From Burkholderia mayonis (GTDB taxonomy: Bacteria; Pseudomonadota; Gammaproteobacteria; Burkholderiales; Burkholderiaceae), in contig NZ_CP013387.1 in assembly GCF_001523745.2 (NCBI RefSeq), positions 2,480,001 through 2,544,000 of the forward strand: 64,000 nt of DNA, given 5' to 3'. Each line of letters opens with the position of its first letter. Positions within the stretch are counted from its first letter, which is position 1. Of the stretch, positions 46,022 through 55,439 are shown in pieces. The translations under genes were made by a program, and so were the position numbers. The notes under the pieces were generated by a model, which made no database searches, was not told the origin of the DNA, and was given only the letters and a program-made list of their open reading frames with translations.

Positions 46022-46399
46022 GATTGATGCTCTCCTGACCTGGCCCGTCGAAACCGTCGAAATATGGATTGCCGGGCATGACATGAGTGAGTACGGCGAG
46101 CGAATCGCCGCCGCCCTCGCTGATTGGTCACCACGCATCTTCAGCCGCATCGCGATTTGCTTCGCGCCGCCACGCGACATGGCAGGCTCGTCGACACTCG
46201 TCTCGTGTCCGTATCGCTTGCTTTTTCGGATCGCTCCGTCGATCCGTCGTCGAATGACGATGGGTTTCGCCTTGTCGCTCGCAATTGAATTTGTTAAGGA
46301 GTCTGGATCGACGCCCTATTTCTTGATTCGGTAAAACCGTCAGCAAGTCCGATTCGAAAGCGGTAGAAAATACAGCCGCCTCGATGCCTCGCTAGTCGA
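46022..46399. other. Intergenic, no gene seen
   Basis: 378 bp between the NHL gene and the SnoaL-like gene. It should carry the promoter of the NHL gene. Nothing else recognised. Confidence 0.4.
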
Positions 46400-46765
46400 T
46401 TATCCGGCGTAATGAGCAAACGCTTTTGCGACTCGCCGATCCGGCCCGAAGTGAAACACTTCGAGCGCCAGCCGCCCTTTCGCGCCACGGTAATGAATCG
46501 CGACGCTGTCGACGCCGGCCAGCGTTGCAATCCATTCGAAATGCAAATCCGGAATCATGTGCAGCGCCTTCGACCAGTACGCGCCGACCGCGCCCTTGCC
46601 GCAAAGACACCCGCTGGGCTCGCCAGCGATCTGTGCGATCATCGGCGACGACATTTCGAATCCGTCGGCGTAGTGCGACAGGATCCGGTCGAGGTCGTGC
46701 GCATTCCAAGCGTCGATCCATTCCCGGCCGAATTGCTGAGCGAATTCCTGCGTGATGGGTTCCAT
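46400..46765 (-). CDS. SnoaL-like/NTF2-fold protein
   Basis: 121 residues from ATG 46765; an upstream ATG at 46819 would add 18 residues, and neither start has a clear ribosome-binding site. 'FGREWIDAWNAHDLDRILSH' followed by 'YADGFEMSSPMI' is the typical N-terminal pattern of nuclear-transport-factor-2-like proteins, with 'YWSKALHMIPDLHFEW' later. Such small cone-shaped proteins act as isomerases, cyclases or ligand-binding proteins. Isolated gene; no substrate can be proposed. Confidence 0.75.
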   Translation of the reverse strand: MEPITQEFAQQFGREWIDAWNAHDLDRILSHYADGFEMSSPMIAQIAGEPSGCLCGKGAVGAYWSKALHMIPDLHFEWIATLAGVDSVAIHYRGAKGRLALEVFHFGPDRRVAKAFAHYAG

Positions 46766-47229
46766 TGGGGGCGAGTATCGAGGATTGCTTGAGATAAGCC
46801 GGCGGGCGTCAACCGTCATTCAACGGCTTGCGTCCCTGGCATCGTTCGGTTTGCGAATCGTTTTCGCTTCGCATTCGGCATTTCATCCATGATTCCGACT
46901 CAAGGCTAGCACGCAATCATGTCATGACGATATTCATTTGATATGGCTCGCGTCCTGATCGAAGACGGACGATTCCGCTATGGACCGGGTTCATCGGTCG
47001 GCAGTTCATCGGTCGGCATTTGCGCCAAGTTGGTGCCGACGTTAGGATACCGGCTCATCCGGTCATCCTGCCGCGCATCGCCGATCCGGCTGCCGACGGG
47101 ATGACCGCAACGGCCGGCCGTTCGACACGCGTCGATCGATTGGCCGAGCGCCGCTGAAACAGATCGTCGGCCATCGCGTCCCGCATCGCGCAGACCGCGC
47201 ATTCAGTTCTCTTTATTTTCCGAATCGAT
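46766..47229. other. Intergenic, no gene seen
   Basis: 464 bp between divergent SnoaL-like and SDR genes. It contains a perfect 15-bp tandem duplication at 46989-47018 and no convincing gene. Confidence 0.4.
46989..47018. repeat. 15-bp tandem duplication
   Basis: GTTCATCGGTCGGCA occurs twice in direct succession (46989-47003 and 47004-47018) in the intergenic region upstream of the SDR gene. Confidence 0.85.
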
Positions 47230-47991
47230 ATGGTCACTCGCTCTTCTCAATTACCGGCTGTTCGCGCAATCGTCACCGGCCACACGCGCGGACTCGGCGC
47301 GGCGCTCGCCGCACATCTGCTTCAACGGAACATCGCGGTGCTCGGTCTGTCGCGCAGCCGTCATCCGTCGCTCGGCGCGCAGGCGGGCGACCGGTTCGTC
47401 GAAGCCGAGCTGGATCTGTCGGACCCGGCGCGCGTCGAAGCGTGGCTCGCCGGCGACGCGCTCGGCGATTTCGTCGCCGGCGCGAGCAGCGTGCTGCTGT
47501 TCAACAACGCGGGGACCGTCGAGCCGATCGGCCCGCTCGACACGCAGGACGCGGCGGCGATCGCGCGCGCGGTCGGCCTGAACGTCGCGACGCCGCTGAT
47601 GCTCGCGAGCGCGATCGCAAAGATCGCGTCCGAAACGGCCGAGCACCGCATCGTGCACATCTCGAGCGGCGCCGCGCGCAACGCGTATGCAGGCTGGAGC
47701 GTCTATTGCGCAACCAAGGCCGCGCTCGATCATCACGCGCGAGCGGTCGCAGCGGATGCGAATCGCGCGCTGCGGATCTGCAGCGTCGCGCCGGGCGTCG
47801 TGGACACCGGCATGCAGGCGACGATCCGCGCCAGCAGCAGCGACCGGTTTCCGTCGCGCGAGCGGTTCGAGCAGCTCAAGTCGAGCGGCGCGCTCACGAC
47901 GCCGGACGACGCCGCGCGCCAGCTTGTCGACTACGCGCTGAGCGACGACTTCGGCAAGGCGCCGACGGCCGACCTGCGCGATTTGGGGTGA
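47230..47991 (+). CDS. Short-chain dehydrogenase/reductase
   Basis: 253 residues. NAD(P)-binding 'AIVTGHTRGLGAALAAHLLQ', 'LLFNNAGTVEP', catalytic Ser in 'RIVHISSGAARNAYAG' and the Tyr-x-x-x-Lys in 'WSVYCATKAALDHHARAVAA', then 'VAPGVVDTGMQATIR'. Closest in style to sepiapterin/benzil reductase-like SDRs. It reduces a carbonyl with NADPH; substrate unknown. Isolated gene. Confidence 0.9.
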   Translation: MVTRSSQLPAVRAIVTGHTRGLGAALAAHLLQRNIAVLGLSRSRHPSLGAQAGDRFVEAELDLSDPARVEAWLAGDALGDFVAGASSVLLFNNAGTVEPIGPLDTQDAAAIARAVGLNVATPLMLASAIAKIASETAEHRIVHISSGAARNAYAGWSVYCATKAALDHHARAVAADANRALRICSVAPGVVDTGMQATIRASSSDRFPSRERFEQLKSSGALTTPDDAARQLVDYALSDDFGKAPTADLRDLG

Positions 47992-48363
47992 AGCCGGGAC
48001 GCGAGCCTGAATGTGCGGCCTGAATGTGCGGCCTGATACGCGTCGCCGGCATCCTGTCCGGCGCGCCGACACGGCAGCCGACTGCCGCGACTTTTTCTGC
48101 GGTGCCGCCGATCGAAAACGCGAGCCCTTCGATTCACCGAAGGCCGCCGAATGGGCAACGCGGACGCAGCGTCGGTGAGGGAATCTCGATGCATGCGCGC
48201 GGCGCGAAGCCGCACGCCGCCATCGTGCATGAGAGCCTTGGCATGATCCGCCCGGCAACGATTTCGCATCGCACGAAAATCGGCCGACGCGCGCTGAAGC
48301 AGGCATTCCGCGCCCAGCGCGCGACCTCGGATCGAATCACGCCAATCGGACTCGCTTCACTGC
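47992..48363. other. Intergenic, no gene seen
   Basis: 372 bp between convergent SDR and glycine-zipper genes. Begins with a 13-bp tandem duplication (CCTGAATGTGCGG twice, 48006-48031). No terminator or gene recognised. Confidence 0.4.
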
Positions 48364-48804
48364 TCAGTGGCGATGGTGATGCTTGCCGTGACGGTTGCCC
48401 CGGCGATAGCCGCGGTCGTAGTCGTCTTTGTACGAATTCGAGCGCGAGATGTTGCCGCCGAGCGCGGCACCCGCGCCGCCGCCGACGGCCGCGCCGACCA
48501 GGCCGCCGCCGCGGCCGCCCATCGCGTTGCCCGCCGCGGTGCCCGCACCGCCGCCGAGCGCGCCGCCGATGATCGCGCCCGTGCGCTCGCGGCGATTCGA
48601 CGTGACCGCGCCGCCGGCGCCGCCGCCGACCGCCCCGCCGATCACCGCCCCCGTGCTGCCGCCCACTGCGCCGCCGACCGCCGCGCCGGCCACACCGCCG
48701 AGTGCGCCGCCGAGCGCATTGTTCATGTCGCCGGCGACGGCCGGCAGCGACGCAGCAGCAGTCAGCGCCGCGATCGCAACGATCTGGATGAGTTTCTTCG
48801 ACAT
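48364..48804 (-). CDS. Glycine-zipper outer-membrane-type small protein
   Basis: 146 residues from ATG 48804; the frame extends upstream without conservation. Signal peptide 'MSKKLIQIVAIAALTAAASL' with cleavage near 'AVAG'. The mature part is a long run of G-x-x-x-G/A repeats ('GGALGGVAGAAVGGAVGG' and similar), then 'SNSYKDDYDRGYRRGNR' and a His-rich tail 'HGKHHHRH'. Glycine-zipper proteins pack helices in membranes; many are stress-linked envelope proteins. The His-rich end may bind metal; that is inferred. Confidence 0.85.
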   Translation of the reverse strand: MSKKLIQIVAIAALTAAASLPAVAGDMNNALGGALGGVAGAAVGGAVGGSTGAVIGGAVGGGAGGAVTSNRRERTGAIIGGALGGGAGTAAGNAMGGRGGGLVGAAVGGGAGAALGGNISRSNSYKDDYDRGYRRGNRHGKHHHRH

Positions 48805-49246
48805 AATTGAAAGGTCTTCTTTCGTTTTAGGTTTGAAGCAGCGGCGAGTATACCGGGGCAATGAAAGGTATCTGTTTCCTTTCGGTGCGGCTGCGGTAAG
48901 AGATGTAACAAAGTGATCCGGCCGTGCGCGGCTGGTATGGCGCGGCTTGGCGGCGCGCATGGGCACGGACGCGAGCCGCAAAAGATCAGGAATTCGGGGA
49001 ACGAATCAGGGACCGCCGGACGACACGCGAACCGCGCCGTAGCGTTTTCGTATGACGCGGAATCGGATGCGGAAAGCGTGCGTCTAATCCCGCCGACGCA
49101 TCGGTCACGCGCGCAACGTAGGTGCGAGACCGTCGGTACCGGACGACGACATTGCCACGAATCGAAGGCGTCGCGGCAGCGTGCTCCGACGTCGCCGTTC
49201 GCCGGACATCACGTCCGCGTAGCGCACGATATCGTTCAAGTAGCCA
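48805..49246. other. Intergenic, no gene seen
   Basis: 442 bp holding the promoter of the glycine-zipper gene and the 3' flank of the desaturase. No conserved gene or repeat found. Confidence 0.4.
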
Positions 49247-50278
49247 TCATCCGCCGATCTGCACGCAATCGTCGATCACCGCGACGCGCGCGCCGCGTCT
49301 CGCCAGCGCCAGCGCCGACGCATCGTCGTGCGCGAACGGATGAGCGGGCGCATCTGTCTCGCGCCACGCATGGCGTTTCAGCAGTTCCCAATAGCCGCCG
49401 CGAATCACGAAGCCGCCGCATTTTCGCGCATACGCATCGCGTCGCATCCGGTAGGCGCGCGGCAGGTGATACCAGGGCAGTTTCGGCAGATCGTGATGCA
49501 CGAGATGGTAGTTGTTGTTCAGGTACAGGAGGCGCATCACGGGGCCGGCTTCGTTGATCGCGATGCGCGCCTTCGGATGCGCGGCTGCGCGATGCTCGTA
49601 CAACGAACGAATCATCGCAAGCGACTGCGCGGGCCACGTGATCGCGAACAGGTAGTACCACCACGGCACGCCGACCGACAAATGCAGCCACGCGAGCAAC
49701 ATGACGACGGACACGCCGTGCGCGGCCCACATCGGCGCGTAGCGCCAGTCGCCGCCGCGCCATGCGTGCAGCGTATCCGCGCACATCGCGGCGACGCTCG
49801 CCGGCGGCCCGACGACGAACCGCCCGACGAAGCTCTTGCGCGCATGCCACAGCGCGCGCCGCCAGTGCGGGAGCCGCACCCACTGCGCACGCGGCACGTA
49901 ATTGCTTTCCGGATCGATGCCCGGCACCGTCAGGTCTTCGTCGCGGTGATGCTCGAGATGGGTATCGCGATACAGCGTGTACGGATACCAAACCGCCAGC
50001 GGCGGATAGCCGAGCAGCTTGCTCAAGCGCGCGGAGCGCGTCGGATGGCCGTGCAGCAGCTCATGCTGCAGTGACGTGTGCCATGCGCACAGCGCGATCA
50101 GCGGCGGCGTCGCGGCCGCGAGCGGCAGTCGCCCGGCGCGCACGCACAGCAGCACGCCGAGCCAGCCGCCGTAGATGACGACGATCAGCAGCCAGGTCGG
50201 CCACTCGGTGCGCGCGGCGAAACGGCCGCCGAGCGCCTCGATCTCGCGCGCATGATCTACGTCGAAGTATTCGGCCAT
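49247..50278 (-). CDS. Fatty acid desaturase family protein
   Basis: 343 residues with hydrophobic spans at about 28-62 and 185-222. Histidine boxes: 'HELLHGH', 'HLEHH' and 'NYHLVHHDLP'. This pattern belongs to the FA_desaturase family but differs from the two desaturases of the lipid operon, being closer to desaturases/hydroxylases that act on other lipids or amides. Weak ribosome-binding site. Expressed from the region holding a GATGTC repeat, divergent from the PhnD-like gene at 50590. Substrate unknown. Confidence 0.87.
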   Translation of the reverse strand: MAEYFDVDHAREIEALGGRFAARTEWPTWLLIVVIYGGWLGVLLCVRAGRLPLAAATPPLIALCAWHTSLQHELLHGHPTRSARLSKLLGYPPLAVWYPYTLYRDTHLEHHRDEDLTVPGIDPESNYVPRAQWVRLPHWRRALWHARKSFVGRFVVGPPASVAAMCADTLHAWRGGDWRYAPMWAAHGVSVVMLLAWLHLSVGVPWWYYLFAITWPAQSLAMIRSLYEHRAAAHPKARIAINEAGPVMRLLYLNNNYHLVHHDLPKLPWYHLPRAYRMRRDAYARKCGGFVIRGGYWELLKRHAWRETDAPAHPFAHDDASALALARRGARVAVIDDCVQIGG

Positions 50279-50589
50279 GTTTCAGTAATGACGGAGGCCG
50301 AACGTCGACAAGCGCGAACGACAACGTCGTCGCCCGCGATACGCACGGCGGAACACGCACCGTAACCAACCGCCACCGCCGGACCAACCAATGGATTCGC
50401 ATTTGCTTATGCGGCGGGATCGGCGTTCGATGTGGCGAAATCGCGAAAAGGACGGTGCATCGGTTCCGGCGATGTCGATGTCGATGTCGATGTCGATGTC
50501 GATGTCGATGTCGAAGCAGCGATGCGTTCGCAGACCCGGCAAGCGGGACGCGCGCCCGCCGAATGCGCTGAAATCCGTAGAATGTCGGG
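50279..50589. other. Divergent promoter region with hexamer repeat
   Basis: 311 bp between divergent desaturase and PhnD-like genes; no gene of its own. Contains the GATGTC tandem repeat listed separately. Confidence 0.5.
50471..50512. repeat. Hexanucleotide tandem repeat (GATGTC), seven copies
   Basis: Seven perfect copies of GATGTC, 42 bp. Not in a recognised gene: it lies 193 bp upstream of the desaturase start (minus) and 77 bp upstream of the PhnD-like start (plus). A perfect hexamer array of this length is prone to slip during replication, so copy number probably varies between strains. Confidence 0.95.
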
Positions 50590-51414
50590 ATGACTCGATG
50601 GATCGCCGGACTGCCGATGTATAACGTGACGCCGCGCCACGCCGCGCTGTGGCGCGCGCTGCTGCGCGATGCGCTGCGCAGGTTCGCGCGCGCGGGCGGC
50701 CCGGCCGACGTCACGCTGCTCGACGAGCCGTTCGGCGAGCTGCTGCCGCTATGGCGCCGCGACGATTTGCTGCTGTCGCAGACGTGCGGCTATCCGTACC
50801 GAGTGCTCGGCGTCGCCGACACGGTCCATCTGATCGCATCGCCCGTATTCGACGCCGACGGCTGCGACGGCGCACGCTACCGAAGCGCGCTCGTCGTATC
50901 GCGCGACGCACACGCGCGCGGCGCGACGACGCTCGCCGCCTGCCGCGGCCTGCGCGCCGCCTATAACGGAGACGATTCGCACAGCGGAATGAATGCGCTG
51001 CGTCACGCGGTCTCGCGGCATGCGCGCGATGGACGCTTCTTCTCGACGGTCACATGCACCGGCTCGCATCTGGGCGCGCTGCGCGCGCTCGACGCGGGCG
51101 AAGCGGATCTTGCCGCCATCGACTGCGTGACGCTCGCGTACGTGCGCGATGCATTGCCCGAGCTGCTGCGCGGCGTGCGGATCATCGGCGCGACGGCATC
51201 CGCGCCGAGCCTGCCGTTCATCGCATCGCGCGCGCTCGGCGACGAGCAAGCCGCGTCACTGCGCGACGCACTCGATGCGGCGGTCGCGGCCGACGTCGAA
51301 CGCGCGCACGTGTTGCGACTACGCGGCTTCGAGCGGCTCGTGCCCGACGATTACTCGGAGATCGAACGATTTGCGCGCGACGCGGCCGCGCTCGGCTATC
51401 CGGCACTCGCGTAA
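50590..51414 (+). CDS. PhnD-like phosphate/phosphonate-binding domain protein, no signal peptide
   Basis: 274 residues. Resembles periplasmic phosphonate-binding proteins: 'AGLPMYNVTPRHAALWRALL', 'LLSQTCGYPYR', 'LAACRGLRAAYNGDDSHSGM' and 'TGSHLGALRALDAGEADLAA' followed by 'DCVTLAY'. These are the anion-binding and hinge regions. No signal peptide is seen, so it is probably cytoplasmic or poorly exported. No transporter partner is nearby. Role unclear. Confidence 0.78.
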   Translation: MTRWIAGLPMYNVTPRHAALWRALLRDALRRFARAGGPADVTLLDEPFGELLPLWRRDDLLLSQTCGYPYRVLGVADTVHLIASPVFDADGCDGARYRSALVVSRDAHARGATTLAACRGLRAAYNGDDSHSGMNALRHAVSRHARDGRFFSTVTCTGSHLGALRALDAGEADLAAIDCVTLAYVRDALPELLRGVRIIGATASAPSLPFIASRALGDEQAASLRDALDAAVAADVERAHVLRLRGFERLVPDDYSEIERFARDAAALGYPALA

Positions 51415-51656
51415 CGCGCAACGCGCCGCGCGAGCGCGCAACCGGGGCAACTGGAGCGGACGCGATCGGCATGGAACGCGCGACGAGCGTCCGCCTCGCT
51501 TGCCTTTCGACGAGATGCGAGAGGCGAGAGGCCGGGGGCCGAGCATGTCGATCGACCCGCAGCAAATGCCTGACCCACCCGCGCCGCGCGACAACCCAAC
51601 CAAGCGCCACCGCGTGATACGGCAACCGGAACGAACCGAGCCGCACGCGTCCAGCG

Positions 51657-52559
51657 TCAACGCAATCCATGCCGCCGCGCCGCATCGCGCATGCAATCGA
51701 CCAGCATCGACGCAGCCGGCGTCAGCGGGCTGTCACGGCGCGTCACCACCTGCACGGTCACGGCCGGAATCGTCTCGCGTATCGGCAGCACCGCGATCCG
51801 GTCGCGCGACCATTCGACGTCGAGCAACTGCTCGGGCATCGCGGCAATCAGATCGGAGCCCTGAATGAGGCTGTGCGCGATCGCATAGCTCGGGCACTCG
51901 ACGACACGCATCGGCGTCGGCAAGCCGTGCTCGACGAAACAGTTGAACATGAGCTGCGTCGAGCTTTCGGGCGACGGATTCATCAGCCAGTCGGCGTCGA
52001 CAAGATCGGCGAGCGACGTCGCCGACGCGAGCGGATGATCTTTGCGCGCGACGATCACGTGTCGGCTCGCATACAGCTCCGAGTGATCGAACTCTGCGGC
52101 GAGCAGCTCCGGCACCACCACCGACACGGCGAAATCGAGCGATCCGTCGTGCAACTTCGGCAGCGCGACAGCCGGAAACCCTTCGACGATGCTCACGCGC
52201 GCGACCGGAAAGCGCCGCCGAAACGCGCGAAATGCGTCCGGCAGGATCGTCACCGCTGCGGCAGGCGTGATGGCCGCCGCGACAGCGCCCGTCGTCGCGC
52301 CTTGCGCCTGTTCGATGTCGTCGCGCGCACGCTGCATTTCGGCGACGATGAGGCGCGCGCGCACCTGAAGCTGCTGGCCGAATCCGGTGAGCTGCACGCC
52401 GCGCGCCGTGCGCACGACGAGCGACACGCCGAGCGCGAGCTCCAGTTCCTTGACCGCCTTCGTCAACGCCGCCGGCGACACGTTCAGCCGGCGCGCGGCC
52501 GCGCGAATGCTTCCCTCGTCGGCGACGGCGACGAACGCTTTCAACTGATGATATTTCAT
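51657..52559 (-). CDS. LysR-family transcriptional regulator
   Basis: 300 residues. Helix-turn-helix 'LKAFVAVADEGSIRAAARRL' and 'NVSPAALTKAVKELELALGV', then the effector domain with 'LDFAVSVVVPELLAAEFDHS' and 'HVIVARKDHPLASATSLADL'. It is divergent from the M20 amidohydrolase (181 bp between starts), so it probably regulates that gene and the MFS transporter after it, with the amidohydrolase substrate or product as likely inducer. Confidence 0.93.
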   Translation of the reverse strand: MKYHQLKAFVAVADEGSIRAAARRLNVSPAALTKAVKELELALGVSLVVRTARGVQLTGFGQQLQVRARLIVAEMQRARDDIEQAQGATTGAVAAAITPAAAVTILPDAFRAFRRRFPVARVSIVEGFPAVALPKLHDGSLDFAVSVVVPELLAAEFDHSELYASRHVIVARKDHPLASATSLADLVDADWLMNPSPESSTQLMFNCFVEHGLPTPMRVVECPSYAIAHSLIQGSDLIAAMPEQLLDVEWSRDRIAVLPIRETIPAVTVQVVTRRDSPLTPAASMLVDCMRDAARRHGLR

Positions 52560-52740
52560 ACGGAACGCGCGATTCGGAGAAGCCTTTCATTCGCTGCACC
52601 GCAGTGGATCAGGGTGTTCCCTAGAGGCAACCCGCAGTGAGCACCGACGCAATTTATCAGCTTATGGTGCGCGAAAAAAATTCATATGCTTCGCCGACAA
52701 GTCCGCGCAAGCGCGCACCCATGCCCCACAAGGAGACAGC

Positions 52741-53922
52741 ATGCAGCCCGAGAATCCCGTCATCCCCGGCATCGCCGCAATCGCGCCCGATCTGATCGAC
52801 GTGCGCCGCCGGATCCACGCGCATCCCGAACTCGCATTCGAAGAGACGCTCACGAGCGATCTCGTCGCCGAGCTGCTCGCCGGCTGGGGCTACGACGTGC
52901 ATCGCGGGCTCGGCAAGACGGGCGTCGTCGGCGTGCTGCGCGAAGGACAAGGCGCGCGCACGCTCGGCCTGCGCGCCGACATGGACGCGCTGCCGATCGC
53001 CGAAGCGACGGGGCTGCCGTACGCGAGCCGTCATACGAACAAGATGCATGCATGCGGACACGACGGCCACACGGCGATGCTGCTCTGCGCAGCGCGCCAC
53101 CTCGCCGCGACGCGGCGATTCTCCGGCACGCTGAATCTCATCTTCCAGCCCGCCGAAGAGAATTTCGGCGGTGCGAAGGCGATGATGGACGACGGCCTGT
53201 TCGAACGCTTTCCGTGCGATGCGATCTTCGCGATCCACAACATGCCCGGCCGCGCGGCAGGCGACATGACGTTCCGCGCGGGCGCCGCGATGGCGTCCTC
53301 CGACCGCGTGACGATCACGCTGCACGGCTTCGGCGGCCACGGCGCGATGCCGCATTTCGCACGCGATCCGATGTCGGCGGCAGGCAGCATCATGGTCGCG
53401 CTGCAGACGATCGTCGCGCGCGAAGTCGATGCGCAGCAGGCGGCCGTGATCACCGTGGGCAGCGTCCAGGCCGGCGAGACGTTCAACATCATCCCCGAGA
53501 CCGTCGTGATGAAGCTGTCGGTGCGTGCGCTGAACGCCGACGTGCGCGAGCTGCTCGCGCGCCGCATCGAAGCGCTCGTGAAGGGCCAGGCGGAAAGCTT
53601 CGGCGTTGCCGCGGACATTCAGTATGACTACGGTTATCCGGTGCTCGTCAATCATCCCGAGCCGACTGCGTTCGCATTGGACGTCGCGCGCGCGATGCTC
53701 GGCGCGGATCGCGTCGAAGCGGACGCCGCGCCGCTGATGGGCAGCGAGGATTTCGCATACATGCTCGAGGCGCGCCCCGGCTGCTACGCGTTCATCGGCA
53801 ACGGCATCGGCAGCAAGGGCGGCTGCATGGTGCACAACCCCGGCTACGACTTCAACGACGACATTCTCGCGATCGGCGCGAGCTACTGGGTCCGACTGGC
53901 CGAAGCCTGGCTCGTCGCCTGA
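52741..53922 (+). CDS. M20-family amidohydrolase (hippurate hydrolase-like)
   Basis: 393 residues. Metal-binding stretches of M20D peptidases: 'LRADMDALPIAEATG', 'KMHACGHDGHTAMLLCAARH', 'LIFQPAEENFGGAKAMMDDG', 'HGFGGHGAMPHFARDPMSAA' and 'PLMGSEDFAYML'. It cleaves N-acyl amino acids or similar amides in the cytoplasm with two metal ions. An AAGGAG ribosome-binding site precedes the ATG. It is followed by an MFS transporter, so a module of uptake plus hydrolysis is likely. Confidence 0.93.
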   Translation: MQPENPVIPGIAAIAPDLIDVRRRIHAHPELAFEETLTSDLVAELLAGWGYDVHRGLGKTGVVGVLREGQGARTLGLRADMDALPIAEATGLPYASRHTNKMHACGHDGHTAMLLCAARHLAATRRFSGTLNLIFQPAEENFGGAKAMMDDGLFERFPCDAIFAIHNMPGRAAGDMTFRAGAAMASSDRVTITLHGFGGHGAMPHFARDPMSAAGSIMVALQTIVAREVDAQQAAVITVGSVQAGETFNIIPETVVMKLSVRALNADVRELLARRIEALVKGQAESFGVAADIQYDYGYPVLVNHPEPTAFALDVARAMLGADRVEADAAPLMGSEDFAYMLEARPGCYAFIGNGIGSKGGCMVHNPGYDFNDDILAIGASYWVRLAEAWLVA

Positions 53923-53961
53923 CGCCTTCTCGCCCGCCGTCTTGCGTTCTTCGGGGATCAC

Positions 53962-55284
53962 ATGGAAACATCCACGCTCAATTTCGCCGGCGCGCCGGCC
54001 GACGCGCGCGCCGCCGCAAAAAAACGCCGCCTGATCGCCGCAGCCGCGGTCGGCAACGCGCTCGAGTTCTACGACTTCACCGTCTACAGTTTCTTCGCGA
54101 TCCTGATCGGCAAGCTGTTCTTTCCGGTTCACTCTTCGTTCGGACAGCTGATGCTCGCAGTCGCGAGCTTCGGCGTCGGATTCGTCACGCGCCCGCTCGG
54201 CGGTCTCGTGATCGGCATGTACGCGGACCGCGTCGGGCGCAAGCGCGCGATGATCGCAACGCTGCTCATCATGGCGCTCGGCACTGCGACGATCGCGGTC
54301 GCGCCGACTTACGCGCAAGCCGGCATCGCGGCGCCGCTGCTGCTCGTGATCGCACGACTGCTGCAAGGTTTCGCGTCCGGCGGCGAGGTCGGCGCATCGA
54401 CCACGCTGCTGATCGAGCAGGCGCCGCAGGCGCAACGCGGATTCTACGCATCGTTCCAGTTCTCGAGCCAGGGACTCGCGGCGCTCGTCGGCGCGCTGAC
54501 GGGCGTCGTGCTGACGTCGACGCTCAGCGCCGCGCAGCTCGAAAGCTGGGGATGGCGCGTGCCGTTCGTCATCGGCACGCTGTTCGCGCCGCTCGGCTAC
54601 TGGCTGCGGCGCACGGTCGACGAAACGCCGGCCGCGGCGCGCTCCGCATCCGCTTCGCGCGAAGACGCCGCATCGCTGCCGCTCGCGGATGTACTGCGCC
54701 ACCACGGCAAAGCCGTGTTCACCGGCCTCGGCATCACGATCGGCGGCACGTCGATCCATTACATCATCGTGTTCTACATGGCGATCTACGGCGTGCAGGT
54801 ATTGCATCTGCCGAGCTGGCTGTCGATGATGGCCGGCTGCATCGCGGGCGCGACGCTCGCGATCGTGACGCCGATCGGCGGCTGCCTGTCGGATCGCTAC
54901 GGGCGCAACCGGATCGTCTGGTGGACGCGCATCGCGCTGATGCTCACGATCTATCCGGCATTCGTCGCGCTGAACCGCTGGCCGGGCGCCGTCTCGCTGC
55001 TGACGATCATCGCGGCGCTCTCGTGCGTGCATGCGATCAACATCGGCGCGATGAGCGCGATGCTCGGCGAATTGTTCCCGCGCGCGGTGCGCGCGACGGG
55101 CGGCGCGCTCGTCTACAGCATCGGCGTCGCGATCTTCGGCGGATTCGCGCAGTTCTTCGTCACGTGGCTGATCGCCGCGACCGGCGACGCGAACGCGCCC
55201 GCGTACTATGCGATCGGCTGCGGCGCGCTGACGTTGATCGCGCTGCGCTCGATGGACGACAAGGCGGGCAAGCCGCTCGATTGA
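53962..55284 (+). CDS. MFS transporter, metabolite:H+ symporter type
   Basis: 440 residues with about 12 hydrophobic spans. 'AAAVGNALEFYDFTVYSFFA' and 'GADRVGRK'-type loop ('GMYADRVGRKRAM') mark the MHS subfamily (citrate, alpha-ketoglutarate, proline/betaine carriers). It imports an organic acid or zwitterion with protons. It lies 39 bp after the M20 hydrolase; the substrate is probably the amide that hydrolase splits, or its product. Confidence 0.92.
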   Translation: METSTLNFAGAPADARAAAKKRRLIAAAAVGNALEFYDFTVYSFFAILIGKLFFPVHSSFGQLMLAVASFGVGFVTRPLGGLVIGMYADRVGRKRAMIATLLIMALGTATIAVAPTYAQAGIAAPLLLVIARLLQGFASGGEVGASTTLLIEQAPQAQRGFYASFQFSSQGLAALVGALTGVVLTSTLSAAQLESWGWRVPFVIGTLFAPLGYWLRRTVDETPAAARSASASREDAASLPLADVLRHHGKAVFTGLGITIGGTSIHYIIVFYMAIYGVQVLHLPSWLSMMAGCIAGATLAIVTPIGGCLSDRYGRNRIVWWTRIALMLTIYPAFVALNRWPGAVSLLTIIAALSCVHAINIGAMSAMLGELFPRAVRATGGALVYSIGVAIFGGFAQFFVTWLIAATGDANAPAYYAIGCGALTLIALRSMDDKAGKPLD

Positions 55285-55354
55285 CGTTGAACGCCGCGGC
55301 GCTGCCGAGCGGATGTAGTATCAATACATAGTCGACTACAAGACATTGAAAATA

Positions 55355-55383
55355 TTGACTCTTTCGGCTTCTCATGAGATATA
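55355..55383 (+). promoter_or_regulatory. Candidate promoter of the glucoamylase gene
   Basis: TTGACT at 55355-55360, a 17-bp spacer and GATATA at 55378-55383, about 57 bp before the start codon, in a locally AT-rich stretch. The -35 is good, the -10 only fair. Confidence 0.35.
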
Positions 55384-55439
55384 GCGCATGTTGTTTTGCT
55401 ACAAGAACGACAGCATACGAACTCATAACGGAGACGAAA

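Noticed and set aside
48024..48572. 182-residue plus-strand frame
   Set aside because: Overlaps the glycine-zipper gene in antisense and has no conserved features.
52657..55032. 791-codon minus-strand frame
   Set aside because: Antisense to the M20 hydrolase and MFS transporter; composition (Arg, Ala, Asp-rich, no motifs) is that of a shadow frame.
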